From Lycium barbarum (taxonomy: Eukaryota > Streptophyta > Magnoliopsida > Solanales > Solanaceae): DNA of 64,000 nucleotides. A program made the translations under genes and the position numbers. Below are positions 22,512 to 34,808 of this stretch, one piece after another; the first letter of the stretch is position 1; every line of letters begins with the position of its first letter. Below the pieces are notes generated by a model. That model did no database searches and was not told where the DNA came from. It was given only the letters and a program-made list of their open reading frames with translations. The stretch spans positions 164,871,713 through 164,935,712 of the forward strand of contig NC_083337.1 in NCBI RefSeq assembly GCF_019175385.1, read 5' to 3'.

Positions 22512-22516
22512 CGCAC
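22512..22516. repeat. Target-site duplication CGCAC (right)
   Basis: Exact repeat of 9790-9794. Confidence 0.95.
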
Positions 22517-23470
22517 TAGTCATAGAATAGCCTGAGTGCCTGGACATCTGCTGTCTGTGCCCACCTCTGAACTCACTCACCGGACCCGAAAATCTAGCCC
22601 TCTTACTATGACCCTATCCTGCTTGCGTTCACTTCTCTGGTGTTGTAAACTTTCTTCTAAGTTTTGAGCATGAGCCTGAATGCGTGCAATATCCATATTG
22701 TCCTGAAGGGACGCAGTCAAGCACCTATCCATCAAATGTGGCCCGAGGCCCTTCACAAATCGGTGTACCCGGTCGCTCATATCCGCTACCATGGCCGAAG
22801 CATACCTAGCCAAAGAATTGAAGTGGAGACTATACTCTAAAGCACTCATGCTACCTTGCCTCAAATTTAAGAACTTATCGACTCTAGCTCGCCGAACTTC
22901 CAGAGGCATATAGTGTCGGAGGAAAGCATCAACAAACTCTTTCCATACCGGGGGAGGTGCATTGGCTCCCCGTGAAGCCATCCAAACCGTATACCATTGG
23001 ATCGAGACATCTCTCAATCTATACGATGCTAACTCTACCGATTCGGTGTCCGAAACATGTATCAATCGAAGCGTCCTCAACATACCATCAATAAAATCCT
23101 GAGGGTCCTCCTCCGGCTTTTATCCAAAGAATTCCAGAGGGTTCAAAGTAATGAAGTCACGGGCCCTTGCACTAACAGCCCTGTCACCCTGCCCTGCACT
23201 TTGCCGCTGAGTCTGAGCAGCAACCAACTGAGTAAGCAAATGTATGGCCTCTTTCACATCTTGGCCTGAAGCATCCGGTGGAGGAGCTGGAGGTGCTGGG
23301 GCTGAGGCTCCCTCACGCTCCTCTAAAATAGGTACTGAACGGGAGGACTGAGATTGAGCCGCACTCTGGGGCTCACTTTCCTCTACTACCGGTGGCGGTG
23401 CTCTTTCAGCCCGCTTTTCTGTCACCGTCTTGCCCTTTTGGGCTGCTGTAGCCTTTCTCTTTACAGGCAT
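22517..23470 (-). pseudogene. Chromovirus gag, N-terminal part
   Basis: It reads from ATG 23470 (MPVKRKATAAQKGK) through a Pro/Ala-rich head into the retrotransposon gag domain (SIQWYTVW, FVDAFLRHYMPLEVRRARVDKFLNL, MSALEYSLHFNSLARYA, MSDRVHRFVKGLGPHL). An in-frame TAA lies at 23122-23120, and a frameshift near 22620 puts FSGPVSEFRGG in another frame. At 22516 it is interrupted by the element at 9795 and continues at 9789 as [13 protein letters not shown]. Gag forms the particle that packages element RNA; this copy cannot. Confidence 0.9.
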
Positions 23471-23664
23471 TTCTGAAATACACAACACACGATTCAGGAA
23501 CAAGAATTTCTTATATCATAGCTCTATCGCACGATTCTTATGAGGAAAGAAGGTCATTTATTCCTAAAATGTCTGCAGCTTCTTGTTTATAAGTGTGGCG
23601 CGCAACACACCCATAACCAAGACTCTACTAGACACGGCTCGTAGACACACCCTAAGACTGAACT

Positions 23665-23676
23665 GCTCTGATACCA
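23665..23676 (-). other. Primer-binding site, initiator tRNA-Met
   Basis: The minus strand reads TGGTATCAGAGC four bases after the LTR end (23681), the standard plant initiator tRNA-Met PBS. Confidence 0.93.
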
Positions 23677-23680
23677 CTTT

Positions 23681-26264
23681 TGTCACGACCCGTCTAGAGG
23701 GCCACGACGAGCGCCCGGTGCTAGCCCACCCGAGCACCCCTTGGCTTACACTTATACTTTCATCTAGGTGAGCCACATAATTAAACATACATTTCTATTC
23801 ATCAATCATACTAGTCCCATTGGACGACAATGCTTTTATACCATCGTTGGCATCCCTACCATATCAATGTACATGAGCCGACAAGGCTAACAAAATGATG
23901 TACAAAATATAGGCCGACAAAGCCAGACATATCTAACCATATACACATGTCTACGAGCCTCTAAGGAGAGTATAACATATCATATAGGCGGGACAGGACC
24001 CCGCTATGCCCATAATTATGTACACAAAAGAATAAGTACCCAAAAGTTATGGCTCCGAATGAAATGGAGCTCTGCTATGTAGTCTCTGAGAATATAGCTA
24101 TGGATCGAGCTTGTCTCCCTGTGCACCTGCGGGCATGACGCAGCGTCCACAAACAAAAGGACGTCAGTACGAAGAATGTACTGAGTATGTAAAGCATAAT
24201 CAATATCAATATAGAAGCATAATGAACAACATGAGAAATAACACAAGATGGGAGATGGTAATATCATCGTCATAGGCACTTACTTGCCTTTCATAGGAAC
24301 TTTTCATTTCTAACGCGTATTTGTGTACATACATCCATGTCCGTATCCGTAATCGTATTCATTCCATATTTGTACTCGTATTCGTATACATACCTTTATT
24401 CACATTCATATCGTATCATATTCGTATTCATATCATATACATAATCACATCATATACATAGCATTTACATAACATACCCGACCATGCAGAATCGGTGTTT
24501 CATACATACTTGGCCAACCAAGGCTCAAGGTTACACATACCTGGCCCTACCAAGGCTTCAGGGTTACATCTACCTGGCCCTACCAAGGCGTCAGGGTTAT
24601 CCGTACCATCTGCAGAGGTGTGCGCGCGTTATATAATCATATACATACTTATTTACATTTCCTACCCCGGCCTCACAAGCTCAGGGTTCCATAATAGTCA
24701 TACATAGATACATATACATAATAGCTCTTAAGCACCTTTACTATTAACATCATTATCATCATCGTCATTATTATCGTCATCGTTATTACCATTATAGTCG
24801 TCATCAATATCATTGTCACTATTATCGTTATTCATCTCATCTACCTTAATAGGCCTACTCGTCATACAAGGAACTTAGTACAATCGTAACATATCAAGAA
24901 TCATAAGCTTAGTAGCTTTGAAGATAGAGGCATTTGGAGAATTTCATAAGCTCGTAGAAGATTTAGATGATTGGTCAAGGAACCATGCCTTATGAAAGAA
25001 GGGTTAGCCTTACATACCTTTCCGTTCAATTGTTCTACACTTGTGCGTTCTCCTCTAACGCTGGCGTTTCTACCTTCACTAAAGTCATACTAACATTAGA
25101 GTCGATAGCTAGCATGCATGATTAAAACTAGAGAAAAATCGGACAACATCTCTTTTATTTATACGACATTCCCTCATAGCGTATGTCAACTTCCAAACGT
25201 CAATAATACATTTACAATGCTATAACGATAGTCATTAGTCATCTGCATTATCCATATTTCTAGACTCACTTTCAATCACCCATATCCATGGCCATAACAC
25301 ACGACGACGTCCATTCACATACGTTGCCTATCCCATGTTCTTAACGTCATTTATAACACATTTATGTCATAACACATCAAGAATCATAACTCAATTTAAG
25401 TTATTTCTCAAAATGGCACTATTCCACATTCATGACCTATTTTTCTATACCCTTCTACAATCCAAGTGTTTCAACTCTCCAATACCTTAAACAACATAGA
25501 AATATCATGAATCTTACCTTAGATGTTGTAGGAACAAGCCTTGGTTGATAATACTCCGCTTGAGCAAAAACCCTAGTTCATCTCCATTGGGATTTCTTGA
25601 CTTGAATGATCTTTAATGGGTTTTCTTATACTTGATTCACTTGGTTTATGTTGTTGATCACTAATAATCCTTGAATTCTTGTGGAATAAATGTAGAGAGA
25701 TGTTTTAGAGAGAAGGGGTGTGATGTAGAAGTGAAATGAAATAAGACTTGGCCCTTTTATTTATTTCCCCAAATCTGTCCCGACCGTATATACGGACCAA
25801 CATACGGTCCGTATAATTTATACGGGCCGTATTTCTGGCCGTATATTTGGTCCAGAAACTTTTTCCTTTCTGGGCTGATTATACGGTCCCAAACATACGG
25901 ACAGTATGTTTGGCCGTATAACCCCCAGTGGTTCCGAAGTTCGTTTCGTCGACTCGTTTGATCTCCAATCCTTATGGAACCTTCTTAACACTCGTTCAAC
26001 ACCTCAATACCAATATAAGGGACGTTATCACTCTTCTCCAAGTCATCATTAAGTTCTCGTTAACTCGTTACTCGTATTTCCTTTCCGATACTCATCGTAT
26101 GCCTTGCTTTCTCTTGGCCAACTTTCTCGTCCAATATCGGATGCCTTTGAAATCTCACTTAGGGTCATCAAATGTCATTTCTTACTCATGGAAATATCGT
26201 ATACTCGTACTCCTCACTAGTTCATTCACTTGTGCAACAACGAAATATTTTCCGAGGTGTAACA
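23681..26264 (-). mobile_element. 5' LTR of the chromovirus (2584 bp)
   Basis: Minus sense: it starts TGTTACACC at 26264 and ends GGTCGTGACA at 23681. Its right part matches the 3' LTR piece at 613-1726. It contains three ~32-bp repeats (24505-24605), GTATTC-type and trinucleotide repeats (24340-24470, 24740-24840) and the ACGGTCCGTATAA palindromes (25790-25920). GATTT (26265-26269) would be one copy of the target duplication; the other lies outside the window. Confidence 0.93.
24505..24605. repeat. Three tandem ~32-bp repeats in the chromovirus LTR
   Basis: The unit is ACCTGGCCCTACCAAGGC followed by TTCAGGGTTACAT. Copies begin near 24508, 24540 and 24572; the first is more diverged. Confidence 0.8.
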
Positions 26265-26269
26265 GATTT

Positions 26270-27190
26270 TGTCCAGAAAGTATATATCATATACTAACAG
26301 GGTATCATATAAGGTTGATTCATTCCTTAAAAAAATACTACTCAATCCTCTATGATACCTACATGGTATATCATATACTGACAGGTATCATAAAGGATTG
26401 ACAGTTCATTCCTTCAAAAAAAAGCACTCAGTCCTCTATGATATCATCATGATATATACTACTACACGATACCTTCGCGGTATATTCCTTCAATGCGACA
26501 CTGTTCAACAACCCTACGCGATACCATCATGATATATACCATATGCTCAAATGGTATCATGAAGGAGTGTTGAAGTCCTTGAATGCAACAGTCATCTATC
26601 CTCCATGATACCATCATGATATAAAAATATACTGAGATGGTATTATGGAGGACTTCTTGAGTCTTTCACATGTGTCAGCAGTCTTGCATGATTCCATCAT
26701 GGTATATACCATATACAGAGATGGTATCATGAAGGACTGCTTCAGTCATTCAAACAAAGTCCTTCATGATACCATCATGGTATATAAATCTACGCAAATG
26801 GTATCATGGAGATTGCTTCATTCCTTCAATGACATTTCTCAATCCTCCATGATACCATCTGCGTATATTTATATACCATGATGGTATCATGGAGGACTCT
26901 TTTTGAATAGAGGGTTGGTTTATTCCTTCAAGAAAAAAACACAACTCAATTCTCTATGATGCCCACATAGCATCATAAACTAATAGGGCATCATGAATGA
27001 CTAACCACACATGATATATCATTCTTGAGAAAAGAGCTTAATCGTCTATGATACTCAGATGGTATATATCATATAATCACATAGATTGGTTCATTCGTTA
27101 AAAAAAAACACAAATCAATCCTTTATGATATATATCACATATTGTCAGGGTATCATAAAAGACAGGTTCATTCCTTCAAAAGAAACCTTT
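26270..27190. repeat. Tandem array of hairpin-forming repeats (about 8-9 units)
   Basis: Units of ~100-120 bp each pair CCATGATACCATC with its inverted copy GATGGTATCATGG, separated by a short AT-rich loop and joined by TTCATTCCTTCAA-type linkers. Example: arms 26843-26859 and 26880-26896 are exact 17-bp complements with a 20-bp loop; arms 26599-26615 and 26636-26652 differ at one position. Outer units are more diverged. No coding potential is seen. Confidence 0.88.
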
Positions 27191-28525
27191 ATTTATAAAA
27201 AAAATACAACAAATAGAGTTTAAGCTTGATTTTGATACACTAATTTTTATATTATTTAGATATAAGTTTTTTTTCATTTATAAAAGAAAAATATTTAAAA
27301 TATAATTTTGTTATTTTAAATTTTAATAAATGAGTCAGTGACTTATTTTTTAAATTTTTTCTTGTTATAGTCTAATTATTTAATTTTTTATATTTTATTA
27401 ATCTATAAATAGTTAACTTATATTTTCATCTTTGTATCTTGTTTTATCTTTAAAAAGAAGAATAAAGAAGCAAAAAAAAAAGAGAGAGAGAAAAGTAAAT
27501 TAGGAAAAGACAAAAAAGCAAATGGACACAAAAAAATTAGGTACAAAAGCACCTGAAGGCAACAGAATTGGCACCGAATGGGAACATCAATCATTTTGGG
27601 CATAAAATTAAGAAGTGGCACACGGGTAATTATTTATAGCCGAATGGGTAGTTATGTTATTAATTATGAAAGGGGCAAGAACGGGTAATTATTTAGATTA
27701 AAAGGGGTATTTTGTGTTGTTTTCCCTAATAAAATTACGCCTCCAATATTTTTCAAAAGTCCACATAGGACTCTTCATGTAAAAATGGTGCTCTAATCAA
27801 AGGTGGATTCAATTGTGAGACATTATAGGTTCGAGTTTGAAATTTTACCATAGCCAAGGGCAAATCTAAACATTAAGGTATGAGTTCATAGGAATTAATG
27901 ACTTTTGTTTGTATCCCGTATTTGTATTAAGGAATTCACAAAATATTTATAAATAGTTGATTGTGAACTCAATTACATTATTTTACATTAACTTGAGATC
28001 ATTGTAAAAACACATCAACTTTGAAACTTGAATCTGACCGTCTATTTGATTTATTAGGTACGTAATCTAATTTGTACTTTTTTTTTAATAAATTTTCTTA
28101 TATATACGTGATCCAAGCCAAGGTAATGAGTTCAGTTTAACCCAGTTTATTTGAAAAATCGGACAAACGGGAAAAACATTTTTCTCTAAGGATATTTTGA
28201 AGACAAAAATAAAAGCAACCTCATCCTTTAGCCCACTCCTTGTGTTTCATTGGTAGGAAGAAGATAGGTAAAAAAGGGATGGGAACTAAATATTCTCTTT
28301 AGTGAAAAGAACAGTGCTAGAAGAGGAGGAAAATAAATATGAACAGAGAAGGAAAGTTGGATTCGCAAAAACTACTAATGGTAAATTTACGCACTTTAGT
28401 CTGTAACTTCAGAAAAGGTAATAACTATATGAAAAAAAGGTCAAATGTGAGGGTTACTTCATAATTAGCCTTTTCTTCTTTTGGGGAAGTTACACATTTG
28501 ATTGCTCAATTAAAAATATTTACAA
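27191..28525. other. AT-rich intergenic DNA
   Basis: No gene, RNA or bounded element recognised. The ORF at 27418-27621 (minus) is low-complexity and without family motifs. Confidence 0.6.
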
Positions 28526-28849
28526 CTGCTAGCTAAACGTGGCAATCGGTTCGGGCTAACCGGTTTTAACCGATAACCGGATCGGTTAAACCGGAGCCGG
28601 AACCGGAACCGGAACCGGTAGAACCGGTTAACCGTGTAATGGTTTACCGGTCCGGTTCCAATATTTTGGAAACCGGAACCGGACCGGTTTAACCGGTGAA
28701 AATTTTAAAAAAAAAAACGGAAAGAGCCGTTGGGCTTTAATGGACCGTTGGCAACAATCCATTTGCAAAAATGGTCGTTGCCAAACGGTCAGTTTTTTAA
28801 TTTTTGGCCCCCAAATTTTTTTTTTAACAGTTTAACCCATCCCCACCCC

Positions 28850-28857
28850 TATATAAA
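28850..28857 (+). promoter_or_regulatory. TATA box of the hAT-derived BED ORF
   Basis: TATATAAA in CCCTATATAAACCC, about 410 bp before ATG 29269, with a CT-rich leader downstream. Confidence 0.5.
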
Positions 28858-29268
28858 CCCTTCTTCATTTTCATTTTAATTCACATCAATTCACTCTTCT
28901 TCATTTTTCTCTCAAATCTCAATCTCTCAATTATAGTTACTTTGCAATAATTAGCCACAAAGTCTTATTATATTTTCAACTTTCAATTATTAATTTTGCA
29001 ATTATAATATTGTTGGTGGAGTTGGTGATTTTGCAACAATCCGAAGTAGCTTTGGTGGATTTGCAATTCTAGCCGACTTCACTTTGTTGGAAATTAATCC
29101 GGCAATTTGGTACCTTCGTTCCAACTCTATCTTTATTTTTCGCAATTTAATTCTAGCAATTTATTTTTCGCAATTTAATTTACGCAATTTAATTCTAGCA
29201 ATTTAATTTGTTGTAATTTATTTTCTTGTGATTTATTTGATTGTGATTTAAATTAATTCTATTTAATA

Positions 29269-29793
29269 ATGTCAAAGAGATTAAGACGTGGTGCCGGTAG
29301 TAGTAGTCGTACTGTTAGGGGTGCGCTTAATGAGGAAACATTTGTGAAAGAAACACCTAATTTAGGTATTGATGTTGGTGGAAATAATCCACTGTTAGGT
29401 CATGAGGCAATGCAACAACATTTTACCGACACTTTTAATGAAGACTTAGATAATGATGATGAAACACAACCCCCCGAAAATCCCATAGGAGATACATGTC
29501 CTGCACAATCACATACACAAGACAAACCTCCTAGAACTCGTAAGCCAACAGCTAAAGTTTGGAAATTTATGACTAAGAATAGGGAAAACCAAACAGCTAC
29601 GTGTACCCTATGTGGACAAGTATTTAGTTTTAAGCAAGGAACTGGTAAGGATGGTGGAACGGGTACACTAAATGATCATATGAGAACCAAACATATAGAT
29701 ATTTGGGGAGAACAAACGGGTTCAAATGTGGGGGGGATTCAAATGACGATAGACAAATGTTTAAGTATACTATATATACTTAAACATATATAA
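29269..29793 (+). CDS. Truncated hAT transposase: BED zinc finger only (174 aa)
   Basis: The ORF starts MSKRLRRGAGSSSRT (basic, Ser-rich). It has an acidic middle and a BED finger at residues 95-145 (AKVWKFMTK, C112, C115, H137, H142). It ends soon after (MTIDKCLSI), where coding sequence runs into a TA-rich array. Full transposases of this family have several hundred further residues, so the catalytic part is deleted. A protein of this kind could still bind hAT termini and repress transposition; that is inference. The N-terminal part is open with no stops. Confidence 0.75.
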   Translation: MSKRLRRGAGSSSRTVRGALNEETFVKETPNLGIDVGGNNPLLGHEAMQQHFTDTFNEDLDNDDETQPPENPIGDTCPAQSHTQDKPPRTRKPTAKVWKFMTKNRENQTATCTLCGQVFSFKQGTGKDGGTGTLNDHMRTKHIDIWGEQTGSNVGGIQMTIDKCLSILYILKHI

Positions 29794-30030
29794 GTATATA
29801 TGTATATATAGTATATATATTAATTTATACCTATATATAAGTAAATATAGTATATAGTACATATATATATATATAGTATATAGTACATATATATAAGTAT
29901 GTATAGTATATATATTAAGTTATACATATATGTTATACATATATATATAAGTATATATAGTATATATATTAAATTATACATATATATAAGTATATGTAAG
30001 TTATACATATATATATGTATACGAAAAGCA
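29765..30030. repeat. TATATA/GTATA-rich array
   Basis: Irregular repeats of TATATAAGTATATATAGTATA replace the missing transposase body in the hAT derivative. The minus-strand ORF over it is an artefact. Confidence 0.9.
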
Positions 30031-30340
30031 CTATTCTGTATTGCTGACTTGCTGTTAGGCTGTTAGTCAATAAATATTTAAACTTTAATTATAAAGTTGT
30101 ATAACATATGTAAATATACCTACAATATACAAATAAATACTATAATATATATATAATACAAAAAATAAAAACAAAAAAAGATTTTAAGCACTCCAAACCA
30201 GACCGGTTCCGGTTTGGAGTTTAAAACCGGTAAACCGGAACCGGTTAAGCGGTTTCGGTTTTTTAACCGGAACCGGCCGGTTCCTTAACCGGTTACCGGT
30301 CCGGTTCTGGTTGGAACCGGTTAACAGGCATACTGCTAGC

Positions 30341-31325
30341 CAATAACTTATTTATACACATATTATATATTTGACTGCTATTTTATTGAGCTGACAGCTA
30401 TTTAAGCGATTTTTTTTTTGTGTGTGTGTTGTTGCGTTTCTTTGAGTTATGCCAATACCAATAAGGAAAACTAGAGAAATCGATTCATTTTATTTCTTAT
30501 AAGCACTAGTGGCATGAGGCTCATGCTGAGCTCGGGCCCAAACTCAAAATATAAAAGTAGATATTTAAAACAAAAAAATGTAGTTTATGTTATTTTTATT
30601 GTATAATAATTAAAATTTCAAATAAATATATTTTCAGTATATAAAAGCAAAACTTTCATTTCACTTGTTTAACATCTTAACTTTCATTTTTTATGAAATT
30701 ATTTATTTCAAATAAAATGCAGAGCCATAATTTGAAGTTTATGGATTCCGAATCCTAATCTTTTTAGATTATTTATTTCTAAATTAATAATATGTACATA
30801 CTCAATGAATTTTTAAGACAAATAAAGAGTTAGAACCAAACGCTACCGAATCTGACTAAACACGTAGCCGACACTCTAACTCCGCGATGCTTCAAGCTCA
30901 TTTTATGTTTATCTGGATCTCATTTAAGATTTTAATAATGTATTTCATTTTCACTCGTATTAGACAATCTCGAGTTTTCATCTACTAGAATCATCTAACA
31001 CAACAAATTTTTTCGGTGACTCCAAATCTGTACTACAATTTTTATAATCTTAGTTTTAAATTTTTACACAGATTAACCTAATGATCTTACAAAAATTTCA
31101 ATAAATAATAATTAAAGTACATTAATAAAGTAAAGATTTTAAAGCTATAACTAAAATTAATTTTAGGATGGATATTTATAAGCACATATGAGCCACTAAA
31201 AAAAATAAAATATTGGAGGTTTAATAAAAGATTTAGTGAGACCTAATAAATGCTCCAATTGTAAAAGACAGTTTGGCACCAAAGTTGCTTAAAATTTTAG
31301 CAGAACGTATAAAGAAAAATAATAT
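30341..31325. other. AT-rich intergenic DNA
   Basis: Nothing recognised. Confidence 0.6.
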
Positions 31326-31580
31326 ATCCCCTCCATCTCAGAATATTTGTCACGTTTCTTTTTTCGAAAGGCAATTTGACTAATCTTTGGTGCTAAATTG
31401 AACAAGATTAACTCAATATTTTAAAAACTAAAATTTGGATATTAAATTATATGAAAAATACTATAAATTGCTATTCTCCTATTAATATAGTAGATTTTTT
31501 TTTTGAAAAATATTGTTAAATATTTATATAATTTGATCCTCGAGAATTGAAACGTGATAAATATTTTGAGACGAAGAAAT
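31326..31580. mobile_element. Stowaway-like MITE, degraded
   Basis: The left end CCCCTCCATCTCAGAATATTT with CACGTTTC is matched by the inverted right end GAAACGTGATAAATATTTTGAGACGAAG, the familiar plant CTCCCTCCGTCTCA type terminus. No ORF. Confidence 0.65.
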
Positions 31581-32587
31581 AAAATTAATTTTAAAAGGAG
31601 CAAAATGAGATTAACAAAAAGTTACTATGATATCAATGTTGACCAAGTACAATACAAAGTCCCATAATGTCTTAAGAAAGAGAAACGTACAGGGGAAAAG
31701 CAACAGCAAGGCATCAACAGAGAAATTTACTGTTGTGGGTCCCCATAGGAATGTGAGGACGACAAAAGTTTTAGATCCTTGCTTATACAAAGTACTAATT
31801 TTTGTCGTATAGTCCCTCTGATTTGATCCTTCTTATTAAAATTGAGGTGAACATATTTTTTATTTTTTACAATATAAAAGGACCACAAAGTCAATGAAAA
31901 TCAATAAGGGCCTACTTTAAGTACGTCGTGGAACATGATTGTCAAGTGGGTAGGGGCTTATTCAGTGCTCATGCTTGAAAATGATATTGTCATTTACCAC
32001 TTCACATGGTGTGGGGCATCTTTTAGATTTTTAACTTCAACGATAAAAACAGCCTTTAATTTTGTACAAAATGTCTATTTGAATTTCCTCTATCGTCACT
32101 ATCATAAATTTTGTAGCTCATTAATATTTGAGTAATTTTTCAAATTTTGGGGTGCTGCTTTAATGATTTCATTCCAGAATTATTTCGAACAAACAATTCT
32201 TTTTGACGATGACGTTTGACAAAAGATACAAAAATCGATAAAACATAAGAAAAATGTCAATTTTTGTATTAATAACGGATAATTGCTCAATTGATTTTGT
32301 TGCTCCTTATAGGATGTCTGAGGCTCAAGCCTTGCTGTGACATCTCTAGTATTTTAAGAGACAAGTTTTTTTTTATAACTCAGATAAAATCAGTTGGATT
32401 CAAATTCTCTTAGTTAAGTATAATTGCATGTTTTGATCCAGCTTAAAAGTTAAATATCTGATATACCATAATAGTGACAATTTGTGTTGAAAAGTACAAG
32501 TTTTCTTATTTTTTCTGAATTAGTAACCAAAAAAAGAGTGCACACTCCCATGTACACTTTCCTTTCCAATTTATAAGCAGCGTGACG
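31581..32587. other. Intergenic DNA
   Basis: Nothing recognised; short ORFs at 31627 and 31935 show no family motif. Confidence 0.6.
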
Positions 32588-33322
32588 TAGGGCGGGGCAT
32601 AAATACCGAAAATTGAAAAATCGGATCGAACTGAACCGAACTTCACGAAACCGAAACCGAAATCGAAAGAACCGAATCAAATTAGTTTGGTTCGGTGTTT
32701 GGTGTTCACCTTTAAAAAACCGAAACCGAAATAGCCGAACCGAACTTTGATGAAACCGAACCGAAGAACCGAAATTCATACATTACCCAAAAAAAATAAA
32801 ATAGTCCAGACCCATTAAGTTTAAGCCCCAAAAAAACCCAATTGTAATAAGCTCTCTTTTGCTTTTGTATCCTTAATTTTCCACTTCAATTGAGAAAATC
32901 AAATATCCTTAACAGAGAAAGGTGACTAGGATGTGTCTTTAGGATTAATATATGTCATTTATGTGTTTTCTTAATTATTCTTATTGTATGTATATAACAC
33001 CTAGTAATCCTATATTATGGTTATGATTTTCTGTTCTTGTGAATCTTGTTTGTTTGATTTTGATTTTGATTTTAATTTGTTAGTTTTATGTTTTATTGCT
33101 TTTAAGAATATGAATTAGTGTAAATGGAATCGCTTCTAATATCATATCAAAAAAACCGAATTGAAAAAAACGAAACCGAACCGAACCAAACTTCAAAAAA
33201 CCGAAACCGAAAGAACCGAACTAGTTTGATTCGGTGTTCAGTGTCCACCTTCAAAAAACCGAAACCGAAATAGCTAAATCGATGTTTGATAAAACCGAAC
33301 CGAAGAACCGAACGCCCACCCG
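32588..33322. mobile_element. hAT-type MITE with duplicated CCGAA-rich block
   Basis: The left end TAGGGCGGGGCATAAATACC resembles the hAT terminus at 4146, and the right end closes with GAACGCCCACCCG in the opposite sense. A ~180-bp CCGAAACCGAA-rich block with the shared order ACCGAA..TTTGGTTCGGTGTT..CACCTT occurs at about 32600-32780 and again in direct orientation at about 33150-33320. No clear 8-bp duplication was found, so the edges are approximate. Confidence 0.65.
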
Positions 33323-33904
33323 TTCCAAAATGTTTAATACACATTATCACTTAAGAACTTGTACTGACAAAAGAGACTATATTTGCTTTATGGAAAAGAA
33401 TCTTCAAATCTTCCCACTTTCTTTTTCAATTTTCCATCAATGTCAATGTCGCGTTCGATATTTGACACACATTAACAAACACAATTTTTAAAAATGTTTA
33501 GAAAAAATTTAAAAGTTGATGTTATATTGTGCTGTAAATTTAGCTTTGGCTGTACAATTTTGTCCTATTGTTGACAATATGATATGTCTAATTTAGGGAA
33601 AACGATTTAAATCGTGTGTGCAGAACAAATTGCAGCCTTATCTAGTCTGTGTAGTTTGCAAGAGGCTATCATGCCATAATGGGACTTAAATTCTCGGACT
33701 TCGTGAAAAATAGAATTGGATCATTAACAAACGAGGAAATAGGCCGGGAAAGTGTGAAAAAACAAATGGGCCCTCAAAGGGATTAGGCTGATGTTCTGTC
33801 CAACCCAAGAGAACCCCTCCTCACTTGTTTAGTTATTCGTTAGTTTATTGAACTAATTCCCTCATATACTTGGGTTTTCCATAAAACTATATTTTGTAAA
33901 TTAT
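33323..33904. other. Intergenic DNA
   Basis: No feature recognised. Confidence 0.55.
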
Positions 33905-34264
33905 TATAGCTTGTTTGATCAAGTTTATTTTTCTCAAAAAGTGCTTATTTTTTTAAAAAAATGAGGTGTTTGATCAAGCTTTTGGGAGAAAATAAGTAAT
34001 TTTGGGGAGTAGCAGAAGTTGTTTTCAGCGGCTAAAAAAAGGAGTTTCCCCACATGCACTTTTTTGAAAATCACTTATGAGAAAAATGCACTTAGAAGCA
34101 CTTTTTATAAACTTGACCGAACATTAATTGCTGCTCAAAAATGTTTTTTAAACTAATTGATCAAACACAAACTGCTTCTCACCAAAAGTTCTTTTTTAAA
34201 AAGCACTTTTGATTTTTTTCTTCAAATTAAGCTGATTTTAGAAGCTTGGCCAAATATGCTATAA
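33905..34264. mobile_element. MITE with TATAGC...GCTATA ends, family copy 1
   Basis: The left end TATAGCTTGTTTGATCAAG is matched by the inverted right end CTTGGCCAAATATGCTATAA. The interior is rich in AAAAAGTGCTT / AAGCACTTTT. It shares its ends with the element at 52839-53186. Confidence 0.6.
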
Positions 34265-34328
34265 GTCTTATTACGATTAAGAAAAGATGTGGAATGATTA
34301 GGCGCAGCCCGATTAAACGAATGTGGTG

Positions 34329-34799
34329 CATTTTTTTTTTGTGCGGATTGCCCTTCAAACGCACTGGTCTTTAATTTTTCCCCTAAAATTGCTGGTAATT
34401 AATTTTTGCCATTCACCTAGTACTATGAGGTTTGGGGTTTGAACCCCGCCTCAGTAAAAAAAAATCGCAAGATAGAGTTTCGTAGCAAAATTAGGCCTAT
34501 TCGGGCAAAAGTTAGACCTTAAGGCAGAGTTTTGCAAAATTTCAACTGAGTAAAAAAAAAAAAAGATCTTGTTTTGGCTTAATACAAAACTCTACCTTAT
34601 GCCTGAAGGCAAAACTCTGCCGTGAATAGACTTTGCGATCAAACTCTACCTTGCGAATCTTTTTTTAAATTTTTGACTGAGTAAGAGTTCCGAACCCGAA
34701 ATCAAGGAGTTTTAGCGAATGATAAAAATTAAAGACCACCAATTTGAGGGATAAAAATTAAAGACCACCCCCGAATAAGGATAATTGTGCAAATTGGCC
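34329..34799. mobile_element. Mutator-like MITE with 9-bp target duplication
   Basis: AATGTGGTG lies at 34320-34328 and 34800-34808. The 471-bp element has imperfect inverted ends sharing GGTCTTTAATTTTT and a nearby GGATTGCCCTT / GGATAATT pair. A 9-bp duplication fits MULEs. No ORF. Confidence 0.7.
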
Positions 34800-34808
34800 A
34801 ATGTGGTG

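Larger units (their letters stand above)
28534..30332 (+). mobile_element. Non-autonomous hAT element with CTGCTAGC target duplication
   Basis: The 8-bp sequence CTGCTAGC is present at 28526-28533 and 30333-30340. Termini are imperfect inverted repeats (TAAACGTGGCAATCGG against TATGCCTGTTAACCGG), followed on both sides by dense CCGGTT/AACCGG subterminal repeats (28545-28700, 30190-30325), the likely transposase-binding sites. Inside are a TATA box (about 28850), a leader, a BED-finger ORF and a long TA-rich array. The catalytic core and dimerisation domain are absent. Confidence 0.9.

Noticed and set aside
26270..27190. Direct-repeat layout that might be taken for a CRISPR array
   Set aside because: The organism is a plant, the units are inverted hairpins with diverged linkers, and there are no equal-length repeats with unique spacers.
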